A DNA stretch of 64,000 nucleotides. Source: Platycnemis pennipes. Lineage: Eukaryota; Arthropoda; Insecta; Odonata; Platycnemididae. The stretch spans positions 31,820,698 through 31,884,697 of the forward strand of contig OW121855.1 in NCBI GenBank assembly GCA_933228895.1. The letters run 5' to 3'. The notes below the pieces were generated by a model, which was not told the DNA's origin, ran no database searches, and saw only the letters and a list, made by a program, of their open reading frames with translations. The translations under genes and the position numbers were made by a program. Below are positions 12,659-23,236 of this stretch, piece after piece; within the stretch, counting starts at the first letter, position 1; each line of letters begins with the position of its first letter.

Positions 12659-12859
12659 AAGAAACAGGTTGACGAATGAATACCAGTGCAGAGTTTTATT
12701 TACTACACTAACCCGCCTCCCTGTACACTACGGAAATATGGCTGAGTAAATAAGGCTCTAGCACATGGGAATGAGAGAGTAAAAGTGGGTAAATTTATAA
12801 ATGAGCTTTTATTTAAATAAAGTAGACATTCCTCTAGTCTGCGGATTATAATGATCGGT

Positions 12860-13230
12860 ACGCAGCTATGTACTACCCTCCCTTCCGTTCCAATTTCTCT
12901 CATCCATCACCCCTCCGGCTCATCCTCTCCAGCTCCAAAACTCTGCATCTTAACCCTCCCTGTCAACATGACTCCCGCAGCGTCTCCATCTCCCGTCAGC
13001 ACTTCCCGTTCGAGGTCCCCCCGCCCCTCCCCCACCATGCCACTCTTGGCGGCCCGTGAAATCTTCCCCTTCACTCGAACGCGAGAATCCCCCAAACCTT
13101 TCCTGCACACCGTTTCCCTTCCCTTCCAAACCTTACCAATCTCCCACGAGCGGTAGTCAGTCCTATCATCCAGATTTCGTATCCGTTCCCGTGCTCTATC
13201 TCTCAAAGTATACGACGAATGTTTCTGTTC
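12860..13230. other. CpG-dense, pyrimidine-rich patch
   Basis: GC-rich stretch rich in CCC/TCC on the plus strand (for example CCCCCGCCCCTCCCCC near 13017). It carries overlapping open frames on both strands and no recognisable domain. It is most like the other CpG-dense patches in the window. Confidence 0.45.
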
Positions 13231-13330
13231 TCCTGCAGGGTTCGACCCCAAGAGTACAGGAGATACATTTACTGCCGTATAAATCCACGTTTGTGAAGGA
13301 TCAGCTTATCGCATGCCTTCCCATTCATCT

Positions 13331-13500
13331 ATATCTACATCTACACGATACCCTGCAAGCCACCGCGAGGGTGTGTGGCAGGGGGTGAAGATCACCAATG
13401 TCAATGCACTACTAACATGCAAACTAGCAACAATATTGTCTCATGCAACTTGATTGTTAGTATCTATAGTATTTAAGGGGCAATACATGCATCATGCATT
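13331..13500 (-). mobile_element. CR1/Jockey-like LINE, subfamily A 3' tail
   Basis: The plus strand begins CATCTACATCTACACGATAC, continues with CCTGCAAGCCACCGCGAGGG and TGTGTGGCAGGGGGTGAAG, and goes on through a 3' untranslated block. That block holds CTACTAACATGCAA and TTGTTAGTATCTATAGTATT, both also seen in the copy at 41490-42262. The orientation is that of a minus-strand insertion whose extreme 3' end is (GATGTA)n-like. It is a 5'-truncated copy of ~170 bp. Confidence 0.8.
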
Positions 13501-13699
13501 CGCTCTATTACAGGGCAAAATAAGTTATATGACCAGAAGCATAAGTTGAGTTCCTTGTTAAGAATCGAGTTACACATTAAGCATCTCGTCGGCGCCCAGC
13601 AAATACAGTGAATCCAAATATACGTACTCTACTATGCTCGCAACGTTTATCCCTATTGGGTTAGGGTAGTGACCAGAGTATTGGCTATCCATTCAGAGG

Positions 13700-14111
13700 G
13701 CCTGCATTTATATAGCATTTATATAGGTACTGTTCAAAACTACACTATTTAAAACAAGATAAAAATAGCAAAGCAAACATGCAAAAGCATGCTGTTAGTT
13801 GGGTTAGCTTTAAGGCCTTATATCAACATGCAGCTACCAATGTTATCCATTGCTACACTCGTGCTGGATATATTTACCGTTATTCATATCCCTAATAGTA
13901 CGAGAAAAAAGAGACATTTTGAATCTGTCAATTCGGCAATCGATTTCTCTAATTTTGTGATTATGGTCCAGTCTACCATAGTAAGTTGTGGTTCGTAAAG
14001 TATTTTTAACATCATCACTGAAAATATTGCCTTGGAATTTGTGTAAGAGATTAAGTCTAAATTTCCACCTGCGATCTCACAATGATTCCCATTTCAATTC
14101 ATTTAATAGAA
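13700..14111 (-). mobile_element. CR1/Jockey-like LINE, subfamily B fragment with RT C-terminal remnant
   Basis: On the minus strand the segment encodes, with stops, the region after the reverse transcriptase core: LNELKWES, RLNLLHKFQGNIFSDDVKN, YYGRLDHNHKIREIDCR and DRFKMSLFSRTIRD. The same residues are seen in the better copy at 53627-54004. The 3' untranslated block (reverse complement of ACTGTTCAAAACTACACTATTTAAAA) marks subfamily B. The usual B tail is not found at its left end. A subfamily A tail lies ~200 bp away instead. Confidence 0.75.
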
Positions 14112-14240
14112 GTTGCACAGACTTTTAGCTGATTTACCGCTCCCTACTTGAGTGCTGGATGAAGAGCAACTCCGCATGTTGGAAACTAACCGTTTAACAA
14201 CTTTCGTTAAGGGCAAAATACCAATGAAGCTGTTTTTCTC
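14112..14240 (+). mobile_element. tRNA-derived SINE, family 2, body fragment
   Basis: Contains GCTCCCTACTTGAGTGCTGG, then CCGTTTAACAACTTTCGTTAAGGGCAAAATACCAATG in short matching blocks that parallel the family-2 body at 59308-59440 (CTTTCGATAAGAGCAGGGTG, ATGCCAATGCC). The tRNA-like head is missing. Confidence 0.5.
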
Positions 14241-14439
14241 GTGCCCCACCTCATTTCCTTGAAAATCCTACCTTTACCAAATTTCCAACGTACCAGTTAT
14301 TCGATCGCCTGACTCGAATAATAATTACAACCAGGGAAATGTTTTCAATAAATCATTTGCTTGACATGACACAATTGCTATCAACAGTATATATAAAGTA
14401 TTTGGGAGTTAGGAAATCCAAGGTTAATTGAAATGAATA

Positions 14440-14547
14440 CCAGGGGGGTTGTCTTTGAAATCGTCGGTATTATCTCGAATAGGTAACCAAGGAATCACGT
14501 GGGTTAAACACGAATGGTTCGCAAATTTGTTTCATTTGAATTGCTCA
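14440..14547 (+). repeat. Left arm of imperfect inverted duplication
   Basis: Pairs in inverted orientation with 14656-14760. The strongest block is ATTATCTCGAATAGGTAACC followed by AAGG.ATCACGT. Both copies, read in their own direction, can be translated to LK..LSRIGNQGIT..K....NL..LN.S, a hint that the duplicated piece was once coding. I do not recognise the protein. Confidence 0.65.
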
Positions 14548-14655
14548 ATATATAATATCACTAATTGTTTTCACTTGAATTCTATCTCATCTGGGTGATC
14601 TATGGTCTAGACATGTGAGAAAAACCTGGGTAAAAATAATAAATGAGATTGTAAT

Positions 14656-14760
14656 GAGCGATTCAAACATTTTAAGTTGCCAGCCATTCGTTTATACAAC
14701 GTGATACCTTGGTTACCTATTCGAGATAATTTCCACGGTTTCAAAAACAGCCCTCCAGGC
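14656..14760 (-). repeat. Right arm of imperfect inverted duplication
   Basis: Inverted partner of 14440-14547, separated by ~108 bp. Its minus-strand frame reads WKLSRIGNQGITLYKRM, matching the left arm's plus-strand LSRIGNQGITWVK. Confidence 0.65.
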
Positions 14761-16205
14761 AGGAGATCAATAAAACCATTCCAACTTGTCTGAAAAACTA
14801 CATTAATAGACACTTTGTTTCCCACTCAATTAACTACAAAACCTTCAAAGCCAATTTACGTTTTCAACCAATAACTACACAATACTATATATCTGCCAGA
14901 AATGTGGGTGCGATTCCCAATGAAATTTCACAGTAACTGAAACAAGACGTACTTACCTGCTATCGCTTAGTTCCAAATGATAGCCATCTCAACGAACGCG
15001 TCAAATGAGTGTCGGTACATTGAAAAATGAAACTCCGTAGATCGTTATCGTACGTTAAAGTAGGGACACGAAAGTGAAAAATTACTGCAGTGTTATTACG
15101 AGGCTGCAATATTAAAGTCTTCATTCACAGAACGCAATAATCGCAATTGCTATAATTCTATTTCTACGGTTACAAATACTCACTTGAGGTTGACAAATTT
15201 ATTGTTCTTCCTCTTGAAAAACGCCCAACATTCTCGAATGAATCGACACGATGAAACATAAGCTACAGAAGTATGCACTTTTATCGAGTAAGAGATGCAA
15301 AATTATGTGCGGCCTTCACACAAGGGAGAAAAGAGAAAAATTGCTGCTTCCACTTTAACGTTACGGCCGTCGAAACATGAATGGCGAAATTTCTTCGGTA
15401 GCACGAAAGAGAAAGACGAATCACTAATGCTGCGAATGCAAAACGTCGACATGACTAATGTTGCTTTTGAGCGCCTAATGATCCGAAGGAGGCTTTTCTG
15501 GAAAGGCTATGAGGTTCCCTTCTACGGACGTTTTCCCATCCCAACATGCCACACACGCTGTGGAAGCTTAGCCTTGAAGCCTTGAATCTCACGGGCTTTC
15601 TACGTAGCCTATATACACGTGGCTGGGTTGGTAATCGGATTTTAATAATAACGACCGATGGGAAGAAGTTATATTTCTCACACTCCAAAAAGTAATAGCA
15701 TTCCTGTAGTCCTGCATTAAGTACGTTACTTTATAGCGTAGGTTTCCTACGATAAGTCATTCCAGGCATTAGCACATTCCATAGCTTGCAGGGAAATATA
15801 TTGAGTAGATTTAAATTAAATCGGCAAGCTATCAAGCAGGCGGGCACATTCCATTACTCAAGAGATAGCATATTACTCGGTCGCTTTTTATATGCATTGA
15901 TCCTTACAACTGAGGTGATACAATTATGAAAGCTGAGGTCATAAGCTTTATAGAAGATGAGTGGGAGGTGGAGTGCAGTTAGATTTGTCGAGAATGGAGG
16001 TAGGTAGCTTATGATGAGCGCAAAGAGGCCAATGACTTAATATACTGACGAAGGACTGAACTTCAATCGATCTTCACACTAATACAAACAGACCGAAATG
16101 CTATTGACAAATTTCTTCCACTGCTAAGGTTAAAATCGGAGCCTAGGTATTAAATGCAAGTGACGCCGTTGGGTTCAGGTAATTATACTAGATTATTTCC
16201 CTACT
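14761..16205. other. AT-rich DNA, no gene seen
   Basis: Two overlapping frames near 15295-15688 lack any recognisable domain. Nothing else could be supported. Confidence 0.5.
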
Positions 16206-16213
16206 ATGTAAAC
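16206..16213 (+). repeat. Left target-site duplication of SINE at 16214-16495
   Basis: ATGTAAAC is repeated exactly at 16496-16503. Confidence 0.75.
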
Positions 16214-16495
16214 GAATCACTCACTCAGTGATTCAACCCGAAGGTTGGTCTTTGGTAGGTGAGAGTAGAGCTCACCCCGTACTAAGCCAATGGCGTGTGA
16301 AATTCACACATATTCAGGGTAGGGGGGCCAGTTCCTTTCCCTGGACCACCTGCGATTTCCTAAGAAGTTCTGACACGCAGAAAATCGAATCGCGAGGTTT
16401 TTAGATGGGGGTGTCCAGAAAGGCTCTATCCCGGGATTTAAACCCGGGGCCCTCAGTAGCTCACTTCTCTACCCACTAGTCCACCACGACCCCCC
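16214..16495 (-). mobile_element. tRNA-derived SINE, family 1, copy 3
   Basis: On the minus strand: head GGGGGTCGTGGTGGACTAGT..GTAGAGAAGTGAGC (A-box region), then GGGTTTAAATCCCGGG (B-box region), then the family body (GTGTCAGAACTTCTTAGG, AATCGCAGGTGGTCCAGGG, GTGTGAATTTCACACGCC) and the 3' end CTACTCTCACCTACCAAAGACC. Perfect 8-bp duplications ATGTAAAC flank it, so the element length of 282 bp is reliable. It is the best copy for defining the family. Confidence 0.85.
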
Positions 16496-16503
16496 ATGTA
16501 AAC
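16496..16503 (+). repeat. Right target-site duplication of SINE at 16214-16495
   Basis: ATGTAAAC, exact partner of 16206-16213. Confidence 0.75.
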
Positions 16504-16534
16504 CAATAGATGAAAGTAAAAGGACGAGTAAACT

Positions 16535-16745
16535 AAACGGAGAAAGGAGAGGTAAAAGGAGAGGAGTCTGGTAAAAGTATAGCATAGGGACAACCTAATT
16601 AGCCATATCTTGAGAGTTGATGGTCTGGTAAAGTCAATCTTTAAGGGAAGAGTGAATGGGAAAAATGGCAAAGAAAGATATGGTATGAGATATGTAGAGA
16701 AGGTAGTCGAGAATGAAAAGGAGAAGAATTATAAAAAAGGTTAAC
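16535..16745 (+). mobile_element. RTE-type LINE, C-terminal fragment
   Basis: The plus strand encodes NLISHILRVDGLVKSIFKGRV in two short blocks and NGKNGKERYGMRYVEKVVEN. These parallel NKLICHIMRHDDLLNTIVEG and DGKNGKGRSSARNMEQAM in the copy at 31330-34726. Both ends are truncated. Confidence 0.75.
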
Positions 16746-16957
16746 TATTAGAAAAACGAGTGTAAAGTTGTGTCACGCCAATCTTATGATTGATTATTGG
16801 TCCTGATGGAGTCGAAAATAGCATGGAGTTGGGCATATTTGCAGTATAGGGACTGGAATAGCTACTGAGGAGTTTATTGCCGGAAAAGGGGTCGGAGAAA
16901 TGTATCAAAGGGGGATCTCTCCAAGTACCAAACATACAAATGAGTACAAATGACGAT

Positions 16958-17030
16958 TTATCTATCTACTGACTACCCTGCGAGTCATCTCGTGGGTGTA
17001 TGGCAGGGAGTGCGTGGCATCAATGATACA
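16958..17030 (-). mobile_element. Decayed CR1/Jockey-like LINE tail
   Basis: TACTGACTACCCTGCGAGTC and GTGGGTGTATGGCAGGGAGT match the family's tail (CCCTGCAAGCCACC..GTGTGTGGCAGGGGGT) with many substitutions. Confidence 0.55.
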
Positions 17031-17814
17031 GGATAGTTTATTTTTACAACCACTCTAATGTGATATTACTATGAACAATATAAACACCGTGCGAGACAAA
17101 CTCTACAAAATCCAAATTCCATCCAAAATGCACGGAAACATCATAAAAGTACTACAAAAGTGCATTATATATTAGGGGTTCATGGAGAAACGCTTGGTTC
17201 TTACAACTCCACAACTCTAATCTTATCCCAGTTTGATTGAACTGTTTTCGTCTAACATGGATGATACTGACAATTTATGTTATTTTCATGGTACTTCATG
17301 CTATGAAAAGTCTTCATGATTTATTACCACAAAATGCTCATGCAAAGAACGATTTTTTGGATCTAACTGTGATTGCGGTTTTTTTTTATCTAATCTTGTC
17401 AGTGTGGCCATGTGTACCGGTAAAGCGTGGGAACTTGGCAAATTCTTTCGGTGTCAGAGGTAGACTCGTCTATCCTGTCCCACGTAAAAGCATATGCCTG
17501 ACTTGCTGAATTCGCGTACGAAGGGCTTGCAATCCTACTGTCCCTAGTGACCAAGTAACACATATCCCCTCATCATAACAATTGTATTCAAATAAGTCCG
17601 TTAATTCTGAATGCTATCCAATTCCTTATTAAATCCCTTTTCACATTGGTCTCAAATACTAGAGATATGTTCCACTCGTGGCCATGTTAACGCAAAGTAC
17701 TGAGACGGTAATTGAGGATGAGCATCTCACGCAAAAATCACGCGGGATTTTCCAAATAACATAACGAAATAAAATAAGAATTTATCAACTGATTAATTAT
17801 ACTGTTGATGCTCA
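17031..17814. other. AT-rich DNA, no gene seen
   Basis: An open frame of 90 codons (17237-17509) starts with a hydrophobic stretch (MILTIYVIFMVLHAM) but has no recognisable family. No splice or promoter context supports it. Confidence 0.4.
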
Positions 17815-18783
17815 AATGCCTCTACAATCGATGATATTCCTACAGAGATAATTAAAAATACAGGAGAGATGATATTGACCCATCTTCACAAAACCGTCCT
17901 CGACATACACTCAACAGGAGAGATATCCACAGACTTAAAAAAGAACGGTTTCCTTCCTATTCCTATAAAGAAGAAAGCGGAGAACTGCGAACGTAATCCA
18001 TGCGATCATAACCCTGTGCACACATGCATGGAAGATATTGAGAACGATCATATAGAGAATAGAACGAAAAGCGAAGAAATTCCTGGATGAAGATTGATTC
18101 GGATCCAGGAACATCAAGGGTACAAGAGAAGCAATATTGGCCATTCGACTGCTCTTTGACAAGAGAATGGAGAAGAAAAAACTGACGTTAATTACGTTTG
18201 AGGATTTGAAGATGTTTTTTGATAACGTGTATTGGAATTCAATGCTTGAATTCTGACAGTTAATACAGTGTCCGAAGATGAACCGAGAATTATCCACAGT
18301 CATATAAAAACCTAAGTGGCTGCGATTTTATCAGTATCCTGCTGTGAAGAAGCAAGTGAATAGGGGGATGAGTGAGGTAAGGCTCTGCGCCATCTCCCGT
18401 AATTTTTAATGTTTACATCGAGAAAACTATCAATGGAATCTAAGAGAAGGCTTCCTAATTGGATATTCACGGGGGAAAATAGCCATTCGCTTATGACATA
18501 GAAGTCATAGTAGAGAAAGAGTAGGATTTGAAGAACATTCTAGTAACCATGGAGAAGACTATGGCCAGATATTAGTTTAAGATCAATTAGAAGGAAAACT
18601 AAGATAGTTGCATGCAGCAGGAGGGGAGAGACCAAAACCCACGTTAAACTGGGAAGAAAAAAACTTGATGAAGTGAAAGAGTACTGTTACCCGGGAAGCC
18701 GAGTAATCTCCGATGGACGACGTTAGAAAGAAAAAGTCATTAGAATAACCCAGGTGAAGGAGGCATTCCACAAAAAGAATCTA

Positions 18784-18788
18784 CTTCA
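18784..18788 (+). repeat. Left target duplication (CTTCA) of nested RTE fragment
   Basis: CTTCA at 18784-18788 and again at 18895-18899 bracket the inserted minus-strand RTE tail. Confidence 0.6.
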
Positions 18789-18894
18789 TCATCATCTTTG
18801 GTCAACAATCCTAGGATTAGTTTGACGCAGCTTTCCACTCGATTCTTCTATCGGCCAACCTTTTCATTGTGACGCAATTCTTATGTTTTACAAC
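18789..18894 (-). mobile_element. RTE 3' tail nested within another RTE copy
   Basis: The plus strand reads (TCATCATC)TTTGGTCAAC, then GGATTAGTTTGACGCAGC, TTCTATCGGCC and GCAATTCTTATG. This is the reverse complement of the family's 3' end, as at 39472 and 25046. It is about 106 bp long and 5'-truncated. The host copy reads CTACTTCA/CAGCTGGAAAT across the empty site. Confidence 0.8.
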
Positions 18895-19090
18895 CTTCAC
18901 AGCTGGAAATACAGCCGTAGAACTGAGGAAAAAAATCACATGAACGCATATCTGGATCGTATTTCTTTACGGCAGTAAGGCATGGACGATAACAGATAAG
19001 TCAAGGGTGGAAACGTTCGGAAGTTGGTATTATAGAGGAATAAGGAAGATTAAATGGATCGACCGAGTGAGTTACGAAGAGGTTATTTAA

Positions 19091-21825
19091 TAATAGCCAA
19101 TTCTCACTGTAAGTATACCTGGTCCAAAATAATAAACTTGAATAAAGATTATATGCAATAATGTCCAATTAGATGACTGAATTTCCTCCGATATTTAACA
19201 ATAGATGGAAGAATATATCCTCCAACACTAAGACACTAGTCTATTCCACGAATTTAAAGCAACGCTTTACGAAAAGAAAACTTTCATCAGCTGTGGATAT
19301 CAAGCTTTGACCACGATGGCTCTGATCAGAATCTCAAGAGTGGACAGGGAGAAATTTAGCACACAAACATCAATCACGTAGAAGTAGGTCAGCAAATCGA
19401 ACATACCTTTCTCGGAGATAAACACTGGGTACTCCTGGAAGCGGACCTTTACAGGATCGGTCCAACAGTTCTAAGTCCTAAAGGCCATCGTTGCTCATAT
19501 GCTCCTGTATCACAGATTCTTCAGATTCAGGAAGATGTGGTCACCAGCTTTCCGGACGGTGAATTTCCAACTCAATTTCATGCTTTTTCACTTTCTTCGC
19601 CTCACCACGTCCGATTGCTCCGACTTCCACACGCGACTGATGCGTTGTCCAAAAAATCCACTGTACTTGCCTAAGGCCCATTTTACTACGTCCTTGGAAG
19701 AGCTGGGAGGGTATTGGAATTGTTCGCGAGAGGTTGTTGCCCATGGTTAAGGCTTCAATGGCTGCACTGAGCCATTTCACCTTGCCCTCCTGGCGGTCAA
19801 ATGCAGGGACCCTGGAACCCTCTCTAGGTCAGGTTCAACATTCTTCAAAACGAGTGTGAGCCAGCCATCGGCACCGCGCGCCGAATACATGGTCAAAGTC
19901 CCCCGAAATAAACCCAAGCCGTTTCTTTTAGCAGATTAGGAAATAGCCTTCGCGCACTCGAAAACTCCGAGCTCTTGAATTCGGCTCACTCAACTTGAGA
20001 GCTTCCATCAGAACATACTAATGAGGGCATGTGACAGGCTACCATAGGGTTCTACAGTCTGCGATACTGGAAGAATATACATTGTGTTTAATTGTCTCAT
20101 ACAAATTTATTCTGTTCGAATAATAATCATGGTATAAAAAAAATTTGTTTGTGAATAGCGTATTGAGTAATGTGCGAGGGACTTCTAAAATGTGTCTGTT
20201 TTATGACTAAATGAGTAAAAGAGAGTTTATTGGCGATACATGATTCTCGGAGGCGTTTTTAAGAATATAACTTCAACAATTTTGAGGAGAAAGGAATGGT
20301 ATAGAGTGGAAAACCAGCGTTACGCAAAAATGGAATGCTTCTATTTTTCTGGGAAAATTAACAAATATGAGTAAGGACTTTTATTTGTACATTCCTGCAT
20401 GATCGTAGGTGTAAATTTATTTCTCTTTGATTTTTAATAAATTCTTGGCGATGGTTCACCTCCTACCAGACACCTTTATATTTAAGTGAAGGGTATTATG
20501 CAGATACATATATATGAATCACTCGTTTATGTAAAGGCATAATATCATTTGATCGCAGTAGCGATGAAGAGTTCCAGACTTTCGAGGGAACGGTTCGCCC
20601 TTGCCTTTTCATCACGCCATATTCCAGGAAGCGCATAGAGCTTAAACGGAATTTTCTTGGTTCCAGATGTTTCCAATACCCTATTTGCTTCTTTCGGTTT
20701 TAAGGAGTACGATTTTTGTGCTGCCTTCCCGAAAATGAGCAATTAAGGAAAGAGTCGTAAAAAAAAACATCTGCGGACGCCACAATGCTTCCAACTTTTT
20801 CTGCAGCACCGAGCAAGGCATTCTGGGAAAAATTTACGTCCCCTCGTTAAAGCCCCAGGGGTAACAGAGAGAGAGAGTTCATTACCCGAAACGAGGCGTT
20901 TTCCTCTGCCATTACTTGGATGAATGACTGAGGGTTTCGATCTCGCAGCTGCTTTATGACCAGCTTCTAGCGAGCCGCAAGAAATCATTCTGAAAAAGTT
21001 CCTGGTATACGTACACATTGCTTACATCCAAATATTATTCAGTACATTATAAAATCCAAGGATACTAGCTGGATACTAGAAGAAAACTGGTAAAAACATG
21101 AGCTCTAGTAACACAGCGCTCGTTCAAATCATACAGTTAATCCATTGGTAACTACAGTTTATTCTTTGAAAATTATCTTTTGGTGATAACAAAACAGTAT
21201 AACTGAACGAAAATTGGGTACGGAAATTGAATTTGAAAATGCAACCCTTTTATTTGAGAATATGATACGATCAAAGTCGTAAAACCACCAAGGAATAGAG
21301 ATAGAATAGAGATTAGATTAATTTAATCATTAGAAAACTAACAGCAGCATTCTTATCAGCAACGAGGGTTGGACAATACATTGAGAAGCAAACAGGTCAT
21401 AATTTGTGCATTACCCTCAGCTCTGTCGGACCAAGAGGTAAAACAAGTAGTTTCCTCGCGCATAGCCCTTAAACAAGCAAAGCATAATGTTCTTAACATT
21501 TTGGAATAGAATTTTAATTTTTTTATCAAGGTTTTCCACCTATCCTTCAGAAAAATGCCATACTGCAAAAATGCAATACCGCTATCTGACTCCGCATTTG
21601 AACGTACTTGATCCGGGTCCAATATACTAACTGCTTATTTAATGCATAGCCTCACTAATGTGAGAGAATATTATGACGACAACAATGATTCAGTGGTAAT
21701 ATTTATCTTTGTCAAAAGGCGGTTCCTTGTATTGCAGCCACTCTTTTCTCTTCGCAGCTATCGACTCCATCAGCTCGCATGAACCACAGTTATTAATTTT
21801 CACTATGCTTTGCACCAAGGACTAC
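19091..21825. other. No gene supported; moderate-complexity unique DNA
   Basis: Between 19300 and 19900 the sequence is less AT-rich. The minus strand can be read as VRKAGDHIFLNLKNL, loosely like the GDKV.L..KNL motif near the end of retroviral-type integrases. The surrounding frame is broken and no other domain supports this. 20545-21018 holds two unremarkable minus-strand frames. Nothing else was recognised. Confidence 0.4.
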
Positions 21826-21960
21826 ATCTACACGATACCCTGCAAGCCACCGCGAGGGTGTGTGGCAGGGGGTGAAGATCGCCAAGCATGCACTACTAAC
21901 ATGGAAACAAGCAACTATAGGGTCTCAAGCAACTATACTTCAGTGTGGAATAAGGGTTAG
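21826..21960 (-). mobile_element. CR1/Jockey-like LINE, subfamily A 3' tail
   Basis: CTACATCTACACGATACCCT, GCAAGCCACCGCGAGGGTGT and GCATGCACTACTAACATGGA match the subfamily A tail almost exactly. The preserved block ends within the 3' untranslated region, so this is a short 5'-truncated insertion. Confidence 0.8.
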
Positions 21961-22036
21961 GAATTCCCTGTGCACTAAATACTGTGCATTTAAAGTTGAC
22001 TCACACTTGCCTTCTTTCCCAACAAGTCTCCCTCCA

Positions 22037-22120
22037 TTCATCTCCATCCACTCAATACCCTACCAGGCACCATTAGGGAGTAAGGCAGGGGGTGAAGATC
22101 ACCAAACATACACTTTTGAG
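22037..22120 (-). mobile_element. Decayed CR1/Jockey-like LINE tail
   Basis: CAATACCCTACCAGGCACCA, AAGGCAGGGGGTGAAGATCA and CCAAACATACAC match the tail with more divergence than the neighbour at 21826. Both lie in the same orientation ~80 bp apart. Confidence 0.6.
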
Positions 22121-22929
22121 ACACAATCCATTATGTTACTAAGAAAATCACTAGGCCTCATGAAATTATGAAAAAGTTTTTTTTTTCTGTGTGGATTGCT
22201 TTTAGGAGTAGGTTTTTCTTTACATTTACTTCTTTTAGTATTATTTTTAGTTTTATTCAGCTTTTACAGCTGGTTTTTGTAAATCTTCTCCTAAACCACA
22301 TTTATGATGGAAACAAATTAATAATTATGCTGTCCACGTGCATATTCAGCATTCGGTGGACTAATCCTATTGTATTATTATTGGCTTTTCTGCAAAGCCG
22401 TAGTCAGGACACTAGTGTGTCTTGGTGAAATGCATTGTCCTTGGGATGTAAGACTCAAGCAACAAGTCCTTGTCTCCCCACGCTCCCTGCCATAACCGTC
22501 CAACATTCCGTCGACTGGGAACATCCCTCCCGACAGCGCCCAGATTTCGCTGCGGGATGCCATAAAGGAAAGCAACGCTGTCAAGAGCATACTTCATCGC
22601 GCACCTGCTAAGTTCGCCCACACGCAAGATGGTACTGCGGGTAAGCAGGAGATGGCACCGTTCCCCTACTTCTCCTTCTGCTTGAAGTAAACCTTTAGGG
22701 ATAGGGCGCATGAGACTTCCCTAAGCCATAATAACCACGGCGTTTTCCTTCTATTCAAACCTTTGGCAGTATCTCAGTCTGTTACCCTCAAATCTACATC
22801 TTATCCTGCGAGCCTCCGCAAAAAGAGTGATACCGAGGAGTTGATGGTAGTGCATCACGCGTGAAATAGTCAATTTGTAAAAAAAATACTGGAAAAAGAT
22901 ATCGGTGAGACACAAAGAAGGATTTGATC
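22121..22929. other. No gene supported
   Basis: A minus-strand frame at 22412-22711 (99 codons) lacks any recognisable domain. 22793-22862 (TCTACATCTTATCCTGCGAG) weakly resembles a LINE tail but is too divergent to call. Confidence 0.4.
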
Positions 22930-23035
22930 TCAGCTTTCCAGCGTGTCGTCCCATTTCAAGTTTGTTCTTCTTTCGGTATCAGGGAATATAATTTCATCAA
23001 GCGCGAGCTTTCGCCGACCTTTCTGCCGGCTTTTG
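22930..23035. repeat. Dispersed repeat, copy 1
   Basis: CCCATTTCAAGTTTGTTCTT..TCGGTAT, then TCATCAAGCGCGAGCTTTCGCC and CTTTCTGCCGGC..TTTGCC, match 44590-44695 (CCATTTCAAGCTTGTTCTG, TTAAGAGTGAGCTTTTGCCA, CAGCTTCGCCGGGCAAAA). The family is unknown. Confidence 0.5.
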
Positions 23036-23223
23036 CCATGAAAAATGATTGTGTTAGTTTGCTGGATCCCGTATACTGATGTTTGTGCGGTTGCAACAAT
23101 GGAGACTGTTAACAGTTCTAATTTGAATGGGGAACATGCACTATTTTTTATGACTATTTTAATGTGAAGTTTATTAGCTAAATGTGCTTGGCGAAAATTT
23201 TGCTGAAATATTAAGTTGTGTAA

Positions 23224-23236
23224 CAAAGATATTACT
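23224..23236 (+). repeat. Left 13-bp direct repeat flanking hairpin element 3
   Basis: CAAAGATATTACT, repeated exactly at 23428-23440. It is probably a target-site duplication. Confidence 0.75.

Larger units (their letters stand above)
17815..19090 (+). mobile_element. RTE-type LINE fragment, reverse transcriptase region, interrupted by own-family insertion
   Basis: Starts inside the reverse transcriptase (TEIIKNTGEMILTHLHKTVL, parallel to AELIKNAGEKTFTHLY at 33350) and runs to RGIRKIKWIDRVSYEEV, short of the 3' end. Multiple stops and frameshifts are present (for example at 18090 and around 18240-18360). At 18789-18894 a minus-strand 3' fragment of the same family is inserted, with a 5-bp duplication CTTCA. 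Removing it restores alignment to the 34.2-kb copy. Confidence 0.85.

Noticed and set aside
12680..12725. Second A-box-like segment (GGGTTAGTGTAGTAAATAAA on the minus strand)
   Set aside because: Resembles the family-2 SINE head but lacks a B box and body.
19541..19840. Possible retroviral-type integrase end (VRKAGDHIFLNLKNL) on the minus strand
   Set aside because: Only one weak motif, in a broken frame, with no protease, reverse transcriptase or integrase core and no long terminal repeats nearby.
22793..22862. Possible third LINE tail near 22.8 kb
   Set aside because: Only TCTACATCTTATCCTGCGAG-like resemblance. Too divergent to separate from chance.
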